Origin: a virus
IMG/VR virus record: IMGVR_UViG_3300025769_000104
Span: 1-64,000 of that record
Length of the DNA stretch: 64,000 bases
Reading direction: 5' to 3' (one strand)
Program-made: the position numbers and the translations under genes
Part shown: positions 34,043 to 43,090 of the stretch, piece by piece
Position numbering within the stretch: the first letter of the stretch is position 1
Layout: each line of letters begins with the position of its first letter
The notes under the pieces: model-generated
Database searches by the model: none
What the model was told of the DNA's origin: nothing
Seen by the model: the letters and a program-made list of their open reading frames with translations, nothing else

Positions 34043-35884
34043 TTATAATTTTACACTCAGAATAATTGGTGTACCGTTATCAATTCCGGTTACATTTATT
34101 CTATTTATATTACTTCCCAAATTATATTGGAAAGCAGCTGTTAAACCACCTGAGGTTCCTGTTCCATCTGCACTAATAGCGGCTCCTACTACTGGTATAA
34201 TTTGTTGTTTATCGCTAAATCCATTACCATTAGATAAACTACTAGGAACATCTATTGTCATGTTTGAAGCTTGTTCATTTGCATATAATTGAATTGCATT
34301 AACTCTAATATTTCCTACAGTTGGGGCAGTTAATACAATTGCAGTAACATCACCACTAGTTTGAGTTACTGTTGCTTCAACTGCAGGTATATAAGCACCT
34401 GCTGTACCGCTTGTACCACCTGAATCTGCTACTGTTACATCAAAAGCATTTGTTGAAACGTTTGAAACGGCTAAGTAAGAATAATCTTCACTCATGTTTC
34501 TAATTATTACATAATCCCCATTAGATAAACCATGGGCAGTAGATGTTATTGATAAAGTAGTTGATGATCTACTCCAAGATAAACCTTGGTATAAATTACC
34601 TGTAGAGGTAAGGTGTACTTCATAATCTGATCCTCCTGCAGCTGCTTGATAAGAAATTTCATTATTAAATCCTGTTCCAGCTGCTGTACCTGCAGGTCCT
34701 GTTGGACCAGTAGCACCTTTTTCTCCTACAGTACCTTGTGTACCTGTGCCTGTAATACCTTGGGCACCATCTGCACCTTGTGGACCTGTTGGACCATTTG
34801 GGCCTTGTGATCCTGCTGCGCCTGTATCTCCTTTATCTCCTTGAGCACCAGTTGTACCTTGAGTACCTATTCCAGTTGCACCTTGAGAACCAGTATCACC
34901 TTTATCTCCTGCAGTACCTGTAGCTCCTTGTGTACCGGCTCCAGTTGCACCTTGTGGACCTGTAGTACCATCTGTACCTTGTGTACCATCAGCACCTTGT
35001 GTACCTACTCCTGTAGTACCTTGAGCTCCATTTGTTCCTTGTGCTCCTACATCTCCTTTAGCTCCTGTTTCTCCTTTAGATCCTGCTTCACCTTTATCCC
35101 CAGTAGCTCCTTGAGTACCTGCTCCAGTTGCACCTTGTGGGCCTGTGGTACCATCTGTACCTTGTGTACCATCAGCACCTTGTGTACCTGCTCCAGTTTC
35201 ACCTTTAACACCATCTGTACCTTGAGTACCGTTAGCACCTTGTGCTCCATTTGTTCCTGTAGCACCTTGTGAACCTGTATCACCTTGAACTCCTGTGGCA
35301 CCTTTTTCTCCTGCTGAACCTTGAGTACCTAGATTACCTTTTTCACCAGCAGCACCTTTATCACCATTACTACCAGCAGTACCTTGTGAACCATCATTTC
35401 CTGTTTCACCTTGTTGACCTTTTTCTCCATTAGCACCTTGAGCACCTGAAGCACCCTTTTCACCTGCAGCACCTTTTTCCCCAGTTGTACCTTGTGAACC
35501 ATTTGAACCATTTGCACCCGTTGCGCCTTGAGGACCAGTTGTACCAGTAGCACCTTGGGAAGCTGTTGCTCCTTGAGGTCCTGCGGTACCATCTGTTCCT
35601 TGAGCACCTGTTGCTCCTTGTGAACCTACAGAAGAACTACCGGAATATAATCTTCCGTCTGAGTCAATTAATACGGCTCCATATGAGGAATCTGTTTTAT
35701 TTTCGGCTACGTTTTTTAAAATAACAGAGCCTGTTTGTAAAAAGGATCCTGTTAAAGTAAGTGATCCTGATATGGTAATATCATATGCATCCGCACCAGT
35801 AAAAGCATCTACAGACTGGGAAACCTGTAATGCTTCAATAGTTTGTCCGGTTGCTATACCATTATTTGATAAAGTATTTGCCAT
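34043..35884 (-). CDS. Collagen-like fibre without S74 domain, 613 aa
   Basis: The N-terminal 86 residues include the ITISGSLTLTGSFLQTGS fibre repeat. A collagen-like tract spans about residues 87-400, dominated by GTQG, GATG and GEKG triplets, with Lys in the Y position. The C-terminal about 210 residues are a globular beta domain. A near-identical segment of about 70 bases occurs twice (around 34938 and 35125). An ATATTTATAA element is 19 bases upstream. Absence of an S74 domain implies a different way of trimerising from its two larger relatives. Confidence 0.85.
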   Translation of the reverse strand: MANTLSNNGIATGQTIEALQVSQSVDAFTGADAYDITISGSLTLTGSFLQTGSVILKNVAENKTDSSYGAVLIDSDGRLYSGSSSVGSQGATGAQGTDGTAGPQGATASQGATGTTGPQGATGANGSNGSQGTTGEKGAAGEKGASGAQGANGEKGQQGETGNDGSQGTAGSNGDKGAAGEKGNLGTQGSAGEKGATGVQGDTGSQGATGTNGAQGANGTQGTDGVKGETGAGTQGADGTQGTDGTTGPQGATGAGTQGATGDKGEAGSKGETGAKGDVGAQGTNGAQGTTGVGTQGADGTQGTDGTTGPQGATGAGTQGATGTAGDKGDTGSQGATGIGTQGTTGAQGDKGDTGAAGSQGPNGPTGPQGADGAQGITGTGTQGTVGEKGATGPTGPAGTAAGTGFNNEISYQAAAGGSDYEVHLTSTGNLYQGLSWSRSSTTLSITSTAHGLSNGDYVIIRNMSEDYSYLAVSNVSTNAFDVTVADSGGTSGTAGAYIPAVEATVTQTSGDVTAIVLTAPTVGNIRVNAIQLYANEQASNMTIDVPSSLSNGNGFSDKQQIIPVVGAAISADGTGTSGGLTAAFQYNLGSNINRINVTGIDNGTPIILSVKL

Positions 35885-35902
35885 GGTCTAAGGTATATTT
35901 TG

Positions 35903-35912
35903 TTATAAATAT
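35903..35912 (-). promoter_or_regulatory. ATATTTATAA element upstream of the 613-aa collagen gene
   Basis: Minus-strand copy 19 bases before the ATG at 35884, in the 36-base intergenic gap. Confidence 0.5.
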
Positions 35913-35920
35913 ATTATTTT

Positions 35921-36982
35921 TTATTGTCTGTCAATGTTTATTAAAATAGTTGTATCAGTAGTTCTAGAAGTAGGTAAAGGTTGAGCTAATTTACCAACTG
36001 CTAATAACTCCTGATCTTCATTATACAATCCTACTGTTGATACATAGGGAGAGAAATATGATCCTGTTACATAATCATATACAACCCCTGCATTAGAACC
36101 TGATTTAATAACGGTAGGATTTAATGTATAATTAAATTCGTTTTCTGCAATAGTACATTTGTATTGCGTCTCATAAATAGTAAAAGAAGAACTAAAAGAG
36201 CATGTTATATTTGAGCTAGTTACAAAATTTTCAACATGATTATTCCCAACTGTTCTACCTCCATAAAAACCAGCTCCATATTCATCTTCACCATAAGAAC
36301 CACTTTCACCTGTTCCTTCTTTTCTAGTACCTCCTGTAAAAACAATTATACCGTGTTCGTAAATAACATTACCAACATTTATATAATCATGTTCTGTAGT
36401 ATTTGGAGTTAGCATTTGTAATCTTCCTTCTCCATCGTCTATATAACTACCACTATCTGTGATTATTTTTAAACTGTTAGGCATTATATAATCACCAAAT
36501 AAATTTCTAGGAATTGATAATACCCCTATTTTAGGAGAAAATACTTGTTGTCCATAAACATCTTCTCCATAAGCTGCTTCTCCATAAGCTGCTAAAGGTA
36601 CTAATGCTGTATAAGAGCTAGTTGGAAAATATTTTTGCGGTAATAAATCTGTTTGTTCAAAATTATAATAAAAATTTGAACCCATTCTAGCAGTTACAGT
36701 CCCATCAGGATTTACTGATTGGGTATTTGCAATCTGTACATTACCATTACTACTAGAAATATAATTTGAGTAATATAATTGTTGGCTAGAATAGTATATA
36801 GAAGATTGTGAATAAGGAGTTAAATACCCAGTAGATGATCCTGTTGAGAATTTAGCTCCTAAATATCTGTCAATACCAACATTAGATGCAGTTAAAGCAT
36901 TACCTTCAAAAGAAAATCCCTTAGTTACCTCTAAAGGAGATACAATAATATCTTGTGAATTTAGTGTTTTGAACGCCGCCAT
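35921..36982 (-). CDS. Tail structural protein A of a paralogous pair, 353 aa
   Basis: The C-terminal part (STVGLYNEDQELLAVGKLAQPL) clearly matches that of the next gene (TTVGLYNDGNELLATAKLSRPL), so these are paralogues. Both share ENEFNYTLNPT / NSEFNYSENPS as well. This member also has repeated Tyr-Gly-Glu/Asp units (YGEAAYGEDVYGQQ, SYGEDEYGAGFYGG). It is probably a baseplate-proximal or fibre-connector protein. The precise role is unknown. Confidence 0.65.
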   Translation of the reverse strand: MAAFKTLNSQDIIVSPLEVTKGFSFEGNALTASNVGIDRYLGAKFSTGSSTGYLTPYSQSSIYYSSQQLYYSNYISSSNGNVQIANTQSVNPDGTVTARMGSNFYYNFEQTDLLPQKYFPTSSYTALVPLAAYGEAAYGEDVYGQQVFSPKIGVLSIPRNLFGDYIMPNSLKIITDSGSYIDDGEGRLQMLTPNTTEHDYINVGNVIYEHGIIVFTGGTRKEGTGESGSYGEDEYGAGFYGGRTVGNNHVENFVTSSNITCSFSSSFTIYETQYKCTIAENEFNYTLNPTVIKSGSNAGVVYDYVTGSYFSPYVSTVGLYNEDQELLAVGKLAQPLPTSRTTDTTILINIDRQ

Positions 36983-36988
36983 CCATTC

Positions 36989-38023
36989 TTAGAAATCTAA
37001 TTTTACTCTAATAAGAGCTTCTTTTGTAAAGTTTTTCAATAAAGGTCTTGATAATTTAGCTGTTGCTAATAATTCATTACCATCATTATATAAACCTACT
37101 GTTGTAATATATGATTGAGGATTATTAATAAAATAATTATAAATTACTTCACCTGTTGACCCTGAAATATATGATGGATTTTCAGAATAATTAAATTCGC
37201 TATTTCTTGCTCTAACAAACACATAATCAGAAGTAATTGTTTCTTCTGAGTTTAATTTGAATGAAGATCCAGATTGAATAGTTCCTAATAGTTTTAATGG
37301 GTTATTACCATTTGTATTAGTTGTAGTTGTTGTTCCTAAATTTAAACCTTCAACACTATTTAAATCTAATGCATCTCCATTTAAGATAATAGTTCCAATA
37401 TCTGGTAAGAATAAACCATAAGAACCACTATCTGTAGTGTATCCATTTCCTCCTGATCCGGAATTATATGATAGACCATCTGAACCACTAACTACTTGGT
37501 ATGCTCTTTGTGTACCATAATATGTTGGAACTGTTACCATACCTGAATTATCAGTTAAATATAATGTATTATCCCCAGTACCTATAGAACCACTTAAAAT
37601 TAAGTTCATTGAACCTGGAAATAATGATTCTTTATATGCTGCTCTTTCAATACTCAACACGTAAATAGAGCTTCCAGAAACACCACCAAATACAAATCCT
37701 GAGTTTTCATCTTCTAAAACTAATGTTCTATATTGACCATAAATTGTAGATGCAGGTGAAACACCTGGGGCTGCTGTTTGGTTATATGCTAATGCTCCTC
37801 CACCATTTTCATTTCCATATGCGATTTCAAATTGAGCTGCTGCAGCACTGCCTGTTGGGTTTTGGTCAAAAACAGTTACATAGTATCTACCTGAGTTACC
37901 ATTAACCTGATTTGATTGGGTGTAAAATTGTGTTAAGGTTGGGCTATTAGTAGTCCAGCAAGTCGAAGTTTGTGCCTGTGCACTTACTACAAAATCGTCT
38001 GCTTCTAATCTATTAAATGACAT
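36989..38023 (-). CDS. Tail structural protein B of a paralogous pair, 344 aa
   Basis: Paralogue of the preceding-numbered gene (see shared C-terminal VGLYND motif and FNYSENPSYISGS). It lacks the YG-rich repeats of its partner. Both genes end in a short basic strand (IRVKLDF here). Location between the 221-residue protein and paralogue A argues for joint assembly, maybe as successive layers of one appendage. Confidence 0.65.
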   Translation of the reverse strand: MSFNRLEADDFVVSAQAQTSTCWTTNSPTLTQFYTQSNQVNGNSGRYYVTVFDQNPTGSAAAAQFEIAYGNENGGGALAYNQTAAPGVSPASTIYGQYRTLVLEDENSGFVFGGVSGSSIYVLSIERAAYKESLFPGSMNLILSGSIGTGDNTLYLTDNSGMVTVPTYYGTQRAYQVVSGSDGLSYNSGSGGNGYTTDSGSYGLFLPDIGTIILNGDALDLNSVEGLNLGTTTTTNTNGNNPLKLLGTIQSGSSFKLNSEETITSDYVFVRARNSEFNYSENPSYISGSTGEVIYNYFINNPQSYITTVGLYNDGNELLATAKLSRPLLKNFTKEALIRVKLDF

Positions 38024-38033
38024 ATTTCTTTAT

Positions 38034-38699
38034 TTACGTTGTTGATTTAGTTATTGTTATAGGGACAGTAATTCTAGCTCCACTATCTAACCCTGTAAAT
38101 GTTAAAGTACTTAATAGTGTACTATTTGAACCAAATAATGTATTTACAGTAGTAGCTCTTAATGTAAATTGAGTACCTACAATTGTAGATGATACATTAG
38201 TTCCAATTGTTTGTGTTGCTGTCGCATTAGCAGAAGTAGCTGATGTTGTATTAATACCTGTTGCTTCAAATGTATTTAATAATCTTACATCAGCGATTGT
38301 ACAGCTATAACCTGCTGTTTCAAATACTTGGTCATTACCTAAATAATTTAATGTTTGAGGTGTAATTGCTAATGTAGCACCTTGTTGTAGTGTAACGGCA
38401 TCATATCCTACATTTAATATAGGTAATTTAGCTGTACCTCTTGGTAATGTTGCAAGTTTATATTTCATTATTTGTGATTCTTCTGGGAATGCTTCTAATA
38501 AAGGCATTCCATCAATAGCTTCACCATAAAAAGCAGAACCTGAGGGATGTGAAGGATTATATAATGTATAATCAATTTCATCATCAGATAAAGCAAATTG
38601 AGTAATTCTAAAAGAACCATCGTTAGCCGCTAGTAACTCTCTTCCTTTAGTTGTTAAAATAGCGTCAATTGTTATTACTGAATTGTTTAAATATCCCAT
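38034..38699 (-). CDS. Tail structural protein, 221 aa
   Basis: The N-terminus reads VITIDAILTTKGRELLAAND, then FRITQFALSDDEIDYTLYNP. This start is well known to me from conserved tail proteins of myoviruses infecting marine bacteria, but no function has been assigned. The C-terminal half is Thr/Asn-rich beta sequence. A late-type element lies 13 bases upstream. Confidence 0.65.
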   Translation of the reverse strand: MGYLNNSVITIDAILTTKGRELLAANDGSFRITQFALSDDEIDYTLYNPSHPSGSAFYGEAIDGMPLLEAFPEESQIMKYKLATLPRGTAKLPILNVGYDAVTLQQGATLAITPQTLNYLGNDQVFETAGYSCTIADVRLLNTFEATGINTTSATSANATATQTIGTNVSSTIVGTQFTLRATTVNTLFGSNSTLLSTLTFTGLDSGARITVPITITKSTT

Positions 38700-38711
38700 T
38701 TTGTTATTTTT

Positions 38712-38721
38712 ATATAAATAT
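38712..38721 (-). promoter_or_regulatory. ATATTTATAT element upstream of the 221-aa gene
   Basis: Minus-strand near-match to the late element, 13 bases before the ATG at 38699. A second, perfect copy (38731-38740) lies just behind it, so this gap carries a tandem pair. Confidence 0.45.
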
Positions 38722-38730
38722 TGTTATATG

Positions 38731-38740
38731 TTATAAATAT
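38731..38740 (-). promoter_or_regulatory. ATATTTATAA element, distal of a tandem pair
   Basis: Perfect match immediately after the stop of the 1442-residue gene and 32 bases before the ATG at 38699. Confidence 0.45.
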
Positions 38741-38741
38741 G

Positions 38742-41700
38742 TTACTCTATAAGTTTCTTATCCCTTAAGTCTTTTATTACTTCATCTGTATTAAGTTCTA
38801 TATCTCCTGTTGGATATTCTGGGAAGAAGAAACCATTTGGTGTATTATCTTTTTTAGTTAATGGTAAAATCGTAGTTACATATGATGTAGATCCTGATGA
38901 AGTTGAACTCATGGATTGAGTATAAAACGCCCCATTCCCAGGTTCTGGAGTTACCTCTCCAATCCCATCTTGGTCAGAAGAAAAAGTTGTAATAGCATCT
39001 GTTAAATTGTTGTTTACTTGAGTTTGGACTACTTTTAAATTACCATAAGGAAATAAATTATCTAATATTACAGTATTAGGTGAATATCTATATCTTCTAA
39101 TTAAGAAAAAGTCCATATTTACTGAAGGATCAACTTCTCCATCTAATGTTAAAGTTAATAAATTTTCATTTTCAAGTGGTTCAGGTGCCTCTATTTCTAT
39201 AATTTTATAAGTTAAAGCTTCACTATTTTCAAACCTAATTTCATCATTTACTTGAAGTTCCCATTCTATATTATATTGTGGGATCTCTGTATCTGTAGGT
39301 TCAAGTCCACCTGGGAATCTTAAATTATTTGAAGCAGTATATGGTAGATACCCCATTATATAACCATTACCATAGGCATCATTCCCGTTTTCTGCTATTA
39401 ATTGAATTTTATCACGTGTTTCATATTGTCCTCCAAAAGCAGATCCTGAAAATACCCAGTAAGGGGCATTAAGTGCACCATCTTGTTCAGAAGAAGCAGC
39501 TCTATCTCCTTGTAAGGCAATGTTTATATAAGGACCACTATACGCTCTTGCAGGACAAGGTCTACTATCAAATTGTGCTGCTGTTAATACTGGGTTCCAG
39601 TAATTTCTTGCAGCATCGACACTTTCAGGATTATAATATTGATCAGCTTGTACTCTATAATATACACCACCATTTAATATTTCATTTGTTTCTATATTAA
39701 ATATAAATGAAGCATATAGAGCAGATTGAATTTGTCTTCCTAATTGAGTAGTAGCCGATCTTAAAGCTTGAGGGTTTATTTGGAAATGGTATTCTGTATT
39801 ATTATTCCTAAATCCTGCATTGTTGGATCCAAAAATATTAATTAAATCTAAATCTAATTCTGCTCCTCCTGAGAAGAATAGTCTTAATATTGGTCTGGTT
39901 ACTTGTGACATAGTAACAAGATTCCAACCTCCAGTACCACTACTACTTTTATATACTCTTAATTTAATATATCCTACATCTGTTCTATTATAATCAGAGC
40001 TATCGTTCCACCCACCTGCATCAGTTCTATATTCAAAAGGTGGAGTTGTAGGAAATTCCGTTCTCATTCTAATTCTCCAGTTATCTGATAAATCACTAGA
40101 GGGAGTTCCAAATCCTTGTACTATATCTTTAGTAAAGAAGATATAACCTTGTTTATTTGATTGAGTAGATGCATCATATGGAGGATTAGTAACAGGGGTG
40201 AATTCTGATATAATTGATGATGAAGCTTCATTTGAGCCATAAGTACCAGCATCTCCATATCTGGAGCCAGTAGAAAATGAAAAATATCCACTTTGAGATG
40301 CCCCAGCAAAAACATTATTCATGGTAATGTTTTTAACAACATCATTTGCAGAGGATCTACTAGATTTATTTTGGGCAGAATAACTTCTTCCATTAGCAGT
40401 CATAGATTGTTGGAGGAAGGATGCAGTAAAGTTACTTATTACCTCTGGATTCCCCCCTAATGGGACAAATTGACTAAATCCATCAGCAGAAGTTTGAGAC
40501 CACAATACACCAACTGGTTCTTTAGCTACTTCATATATTGAATTTAAACCATTTAAGCTATCATATTGAGATGAACCACTAATTTGATTTACACCTAATC
40601 TTCCTAAATCACCTGCTGTCCAACTTCCTTGTACATCAAATGCTGTATATGGTGATAATATAGGTTGTAATGCATCCCCAGCAGCATTAATTAAATATTT
40701 TAAGTTTAATTGTACTTTATTATTTACTACTGGATAAGGATCTAACACCTGATCAGCATATGCAAAATATCCTGTTAAATAATCAATTACTGGTAGATTA
40801 CCATACCCATTTTTTAATAATTCAATACTATTTACCTTTGAAGCTTCAGTTTCACTACCTAAATATCTAGGATTAATTTGTGCTAATTGAGTATAATATG
40901 ATTCTGGTACTGTAGCTTTTGAAGCTGAACCAGATAATATTAACTGAAAATTGGTTGGCATGTAAGCACCTGTAGTATAATCTACATTTTGGATAAATTT
41001 ATTTGTTCTTTCTCCAACCACATTATTAATTAAAGGTTGACAATCTGGAGTATTACTTAAACCTAAAGTATTGTCAAATGCATTTTCTATAAATGTAGGT
41101 ACTCTACCATCACCCTCTATACTTTGAGTTGGTGTGTTAAATTCTAAGTAATATTCTGATACTACTAATGAACTTTCAATTGTTTTTAAAGGTTGAGAGG
41201 ATGTTACTGCTAATGATATTTGTAAACAATCTTTAATTCTAATAGATTGAGATGGAATTAAATAACTCATAGTAATAGCTAAACCATTAACATGAATATT
41301 TTCATCCATAAACATAGATTCAGTAACAAAATCTCCTGTTACACCAAAAGGTCTAGATGGATAACTACCAGTATAAATTCTTAATGAAGCAGTAGGCCAA
41401 GTTGGTCCATCTCCTGCTTCACCTTCCCCATAATCATCTGTTCCATAATCTGCAGTACCATATTTTGCGCCATCAGGATCACTACCTGTCCATGCTGTTA
41501 AGAACATTGAGGCTGTTACTTGAACATCATTTTGTGGTAATTGATTAAAAATATATAAACCATCTAAACTAGAAGATAAGGAAGCGGAATATGAAATATA
41601 TACATCGCTTACTCTAGTAGCAAAAATATTAGATGGGGTAGTTCCTGGGGTATCAGGGGAAGTAATAGTAACATTACAAGTAGATGAAAAAGTTTGACCA

Positions 41701-43070
41701 TTACTTTGTGTTAATACTGTAGGAGCGGTAATTCCTGAAGCTGAGATTGTTCCTACTAATGCGCTTATGTATGATCTATACCCTGCAGGAACAACTTGAA
41801 ATTTTGAATCAAAACTACCCCCAGATCCTGTAAAATATACTGTTACATCTTGTCCATTTGTAAATTGATTTTCAATTAAATATTGAGCATAATATCCATA
41901 ATCTGCATATAAACCAAATTGAGTGGATCCAGAAGCTGGGGTTCCATTTAATCCTGCTTGTCCAAAGAGACTACTTGTATAGCTATATGTTCCTTCATAA
42001 AGTTTTACATTAGATAAATTAGGTAATAGATTTAAAAAAGCTCCTTGTGATTGTAAAAACCCTCCAAGACCTCTAGGATAATCATTTAAAGAATAAGATA
42101 CAGGTAAATTATTTTGGAATAATTGGAATCCTAATGATGCTGTAGGTTCTGATAGATTAACTTTCCAATATTGGTTAGGTGAAGTTCCTTTTAATTCTAT
42201 ATTATCAATATCATAAAAAACGTAATTGGATGCGCTTATAAATCTTATTTGTCCACCTTCTTTTCCATTTTCATAAGATGAAGATAAATTTGTAAATTCA
42301 GGATCATTAATTTGTTCGGTAGCTATAAAAGCAGCTGTTGCTAGCTCTACATCTGAGTTGTTTAAAGCAACTTTATTTGATCCAGGGTTTGCATCTGATG
42401 TGCTAGTATTAAATGACCATCCTGAATAAAAGTTGTAATCAAAATTTTCTTGGTATAAGAAAAATTGAGCTCCATATGCAGGAGGAGAGGATAAGGTATG
42501 GTATTTAGTATAGACCCAAGGGTGAATACCTCTACTATCATTTTCTACAGAAAAAGAACCACTAACTCTTTGAACATTAATAGTTGCATTAGTATTTCCT
42601 ATAATATCTAATTGTTTTTCAAGAAAAACGCCCGGAATATCTTGGCCTACATTACCATTATCTGCATTAGTATTAATTGGGTATCCTTCGGGTAGCCAAG
42701 GAAAAGCAGGTATACCAGATCCTGTTTCCGTTACAATATATGCTTTATAAGGTCTATGTAAATGTGGGTTATATCTATAAGTTGGTCCATCCCCTCCTTG
42801 TCCAGCGTTAAATCCTCTATATACCCATAATTCTTGATCTGATCTTAAAGGGATTTCTGTTGTATCATTTCCATTTTGTACTACATAAGAAGAATTAAGC
42901 CCTAAAGCAGAAATTTTAGACAAATATACCCCTCCAACTGGTGGTGTTGGCATTTTAGGGGTATTGATCAAATTATTCATACCAACTTTATTAGTAGATC
43001 CTGAAACCACAATTTGGTTTGTATCTTCTTTAAAGTAATATTTAATATTTGGTTCTTGTGCTTCAGCCAT
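38742..43070 (-). CDS. Giant tail/baseplate structural protein, 1442 aa
   Basis: Opens MAEAQEPNIKYYFKEDTNQI, with no signal peptide. The protein is beta-rich, aromatic and Ser/Asn-heavy throughout, and has a YGTADYGTDDYGEGEAG segment echoing the YG repeats of the 353-residue protein downstream. The last about 100 residues contain RRYRYSPNTVILDNLFPYGN and an acidic tail. Size and place between another giant protein and the fibre genes suggest a peripheral baseplate or fibre-attachment component. No catalytic motif. Confidence 0.65.
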   Translation of the reverse strand: MAEAQEPNIKYYFKEDTNQIVVSGSTNKVGMNNLINTPKMPTPPVGGVYLSKISALGLNSSYVVQNGNDTTEIPLRSDQELWVYRGFNAGQGGDGPTYRYNPHLHRPYKAYIVTETGSGIPAFPWLPEGYPINTNADNGNVGQDIPGVFLEKQLDIIGNTNATINVQRVSGSFSVENDSRGIHPWVYTKYHTLSSPPAYGAQFFLYQENFDYNFYSGWSFNTSTSDANPGSNKVALNNSDVELATAAFIATEQINDPEFTNLSSSYENGKEGGQIRFISASNYVFYDIDNIELKGTSPNQYWKVNLSEPTASLGFQLFQNNLPVSYSLNDYPRGLGGFLQSQGAFLNLLPNLSNVKLYEGTYSYTSSLFGQAGLNGTPASGSTQFGLYADYGYYAQYLIENQFTNGQDVTVYFTGSGGSFDSKFQVVPAGYRSYISALVGTISASGITAPTVLTQSNGQTFSSTCNVTITSPDTPGTTPSNIFATRVSDVYISYSASLSSSLDGLYIFNQLPQNDVQVTASMFLTAWTGSDPDGAKYGTADYGTDDYGEGEAGDGPTWPTASLRIYTGSYPSRPFGVTGDFVTESMFMDENIHVNGLAITMSYLIPSQSIRIKDCLQISLAVTSSQPLKTIESSLVVSEYYLEFNTPTQSIEGDGRVPTFIENAFDNTLGLSNTPDCQPLINNVVGERTNKFIQNVDYTTGAYMPTNFQLILSGSASKATVPESYYTQLAQINPRYLGSETEASKVNSIELLKNGYGNLPVIDYLTGYFAYADQVLDPYPVVNNKVQLNLKYLINAAGDALQPILSPYTAFDVQGSWTAGDLGRLGVNQISGSSQYDSLNGLNSIYEVAKEPVGVLWSQTSADGFSQFVPLGGNPEVISNFTASFLQQSMTANGRSYSAQNKSSRSSANDVVKNITMNNVFAGASQSGYFSFSTGSRYGDAGTYGSNEASSSIISEFTPVTNPPYDASTQSNKQGYIFFTKDIVQGFGTPSSDLSDNWRIRMRTEFPTTPPFEYRTDAGGWNDSSDYNRTDVGYIKLRVYKSSSGTGGWNLVTMSQVTRPILRLFFSGGAELDLDLINIFGSNNAGFRNNNTEYHFQINPQALRSATTQLGRQIQSALYASFIFNIETNEILNGGVYYRVQADQYYNPESVDAARNYWNPVLTAAQFDSRPCPARAYSGPYINIALQGDRAASSEQDGALNAPYWVFSGSAFGGQYETRDKIQLIAENGNDAYGNGYIMGYLPYTASNNLRFPGGLEPTDTEIPQYNIEWELQVNDEIRFENSEALTYKIIEIEAPEPLENENLLTLTLDGEVDPSVNMDFFLIRRYRYSPNTVILDNLFPYGNLKVVQTQVNNNLTDAITTFSSDQDGIGEVTPEPGNGAFYTQSMSSTSSGSTSYVTTILPLTKKDNTPNGFFFPEYPTGDIELNTDEVIKDLRDKKLIE

Positions 43071-43075
43071 GTCTT

Positions 43076-43085
43076 ATATAAATAT
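43076..43085 (-). promoter_or_regulatory. ATATTTATAT element upstream of the 1442-aa gene
   Basis: Minus-strand near-match six bases before the ATG at 43070, in a 20-base gap. At this spacing a transcript would be practically leaderless. Confidence 0.4.
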
Positions 43086-43090
43086 TTATT

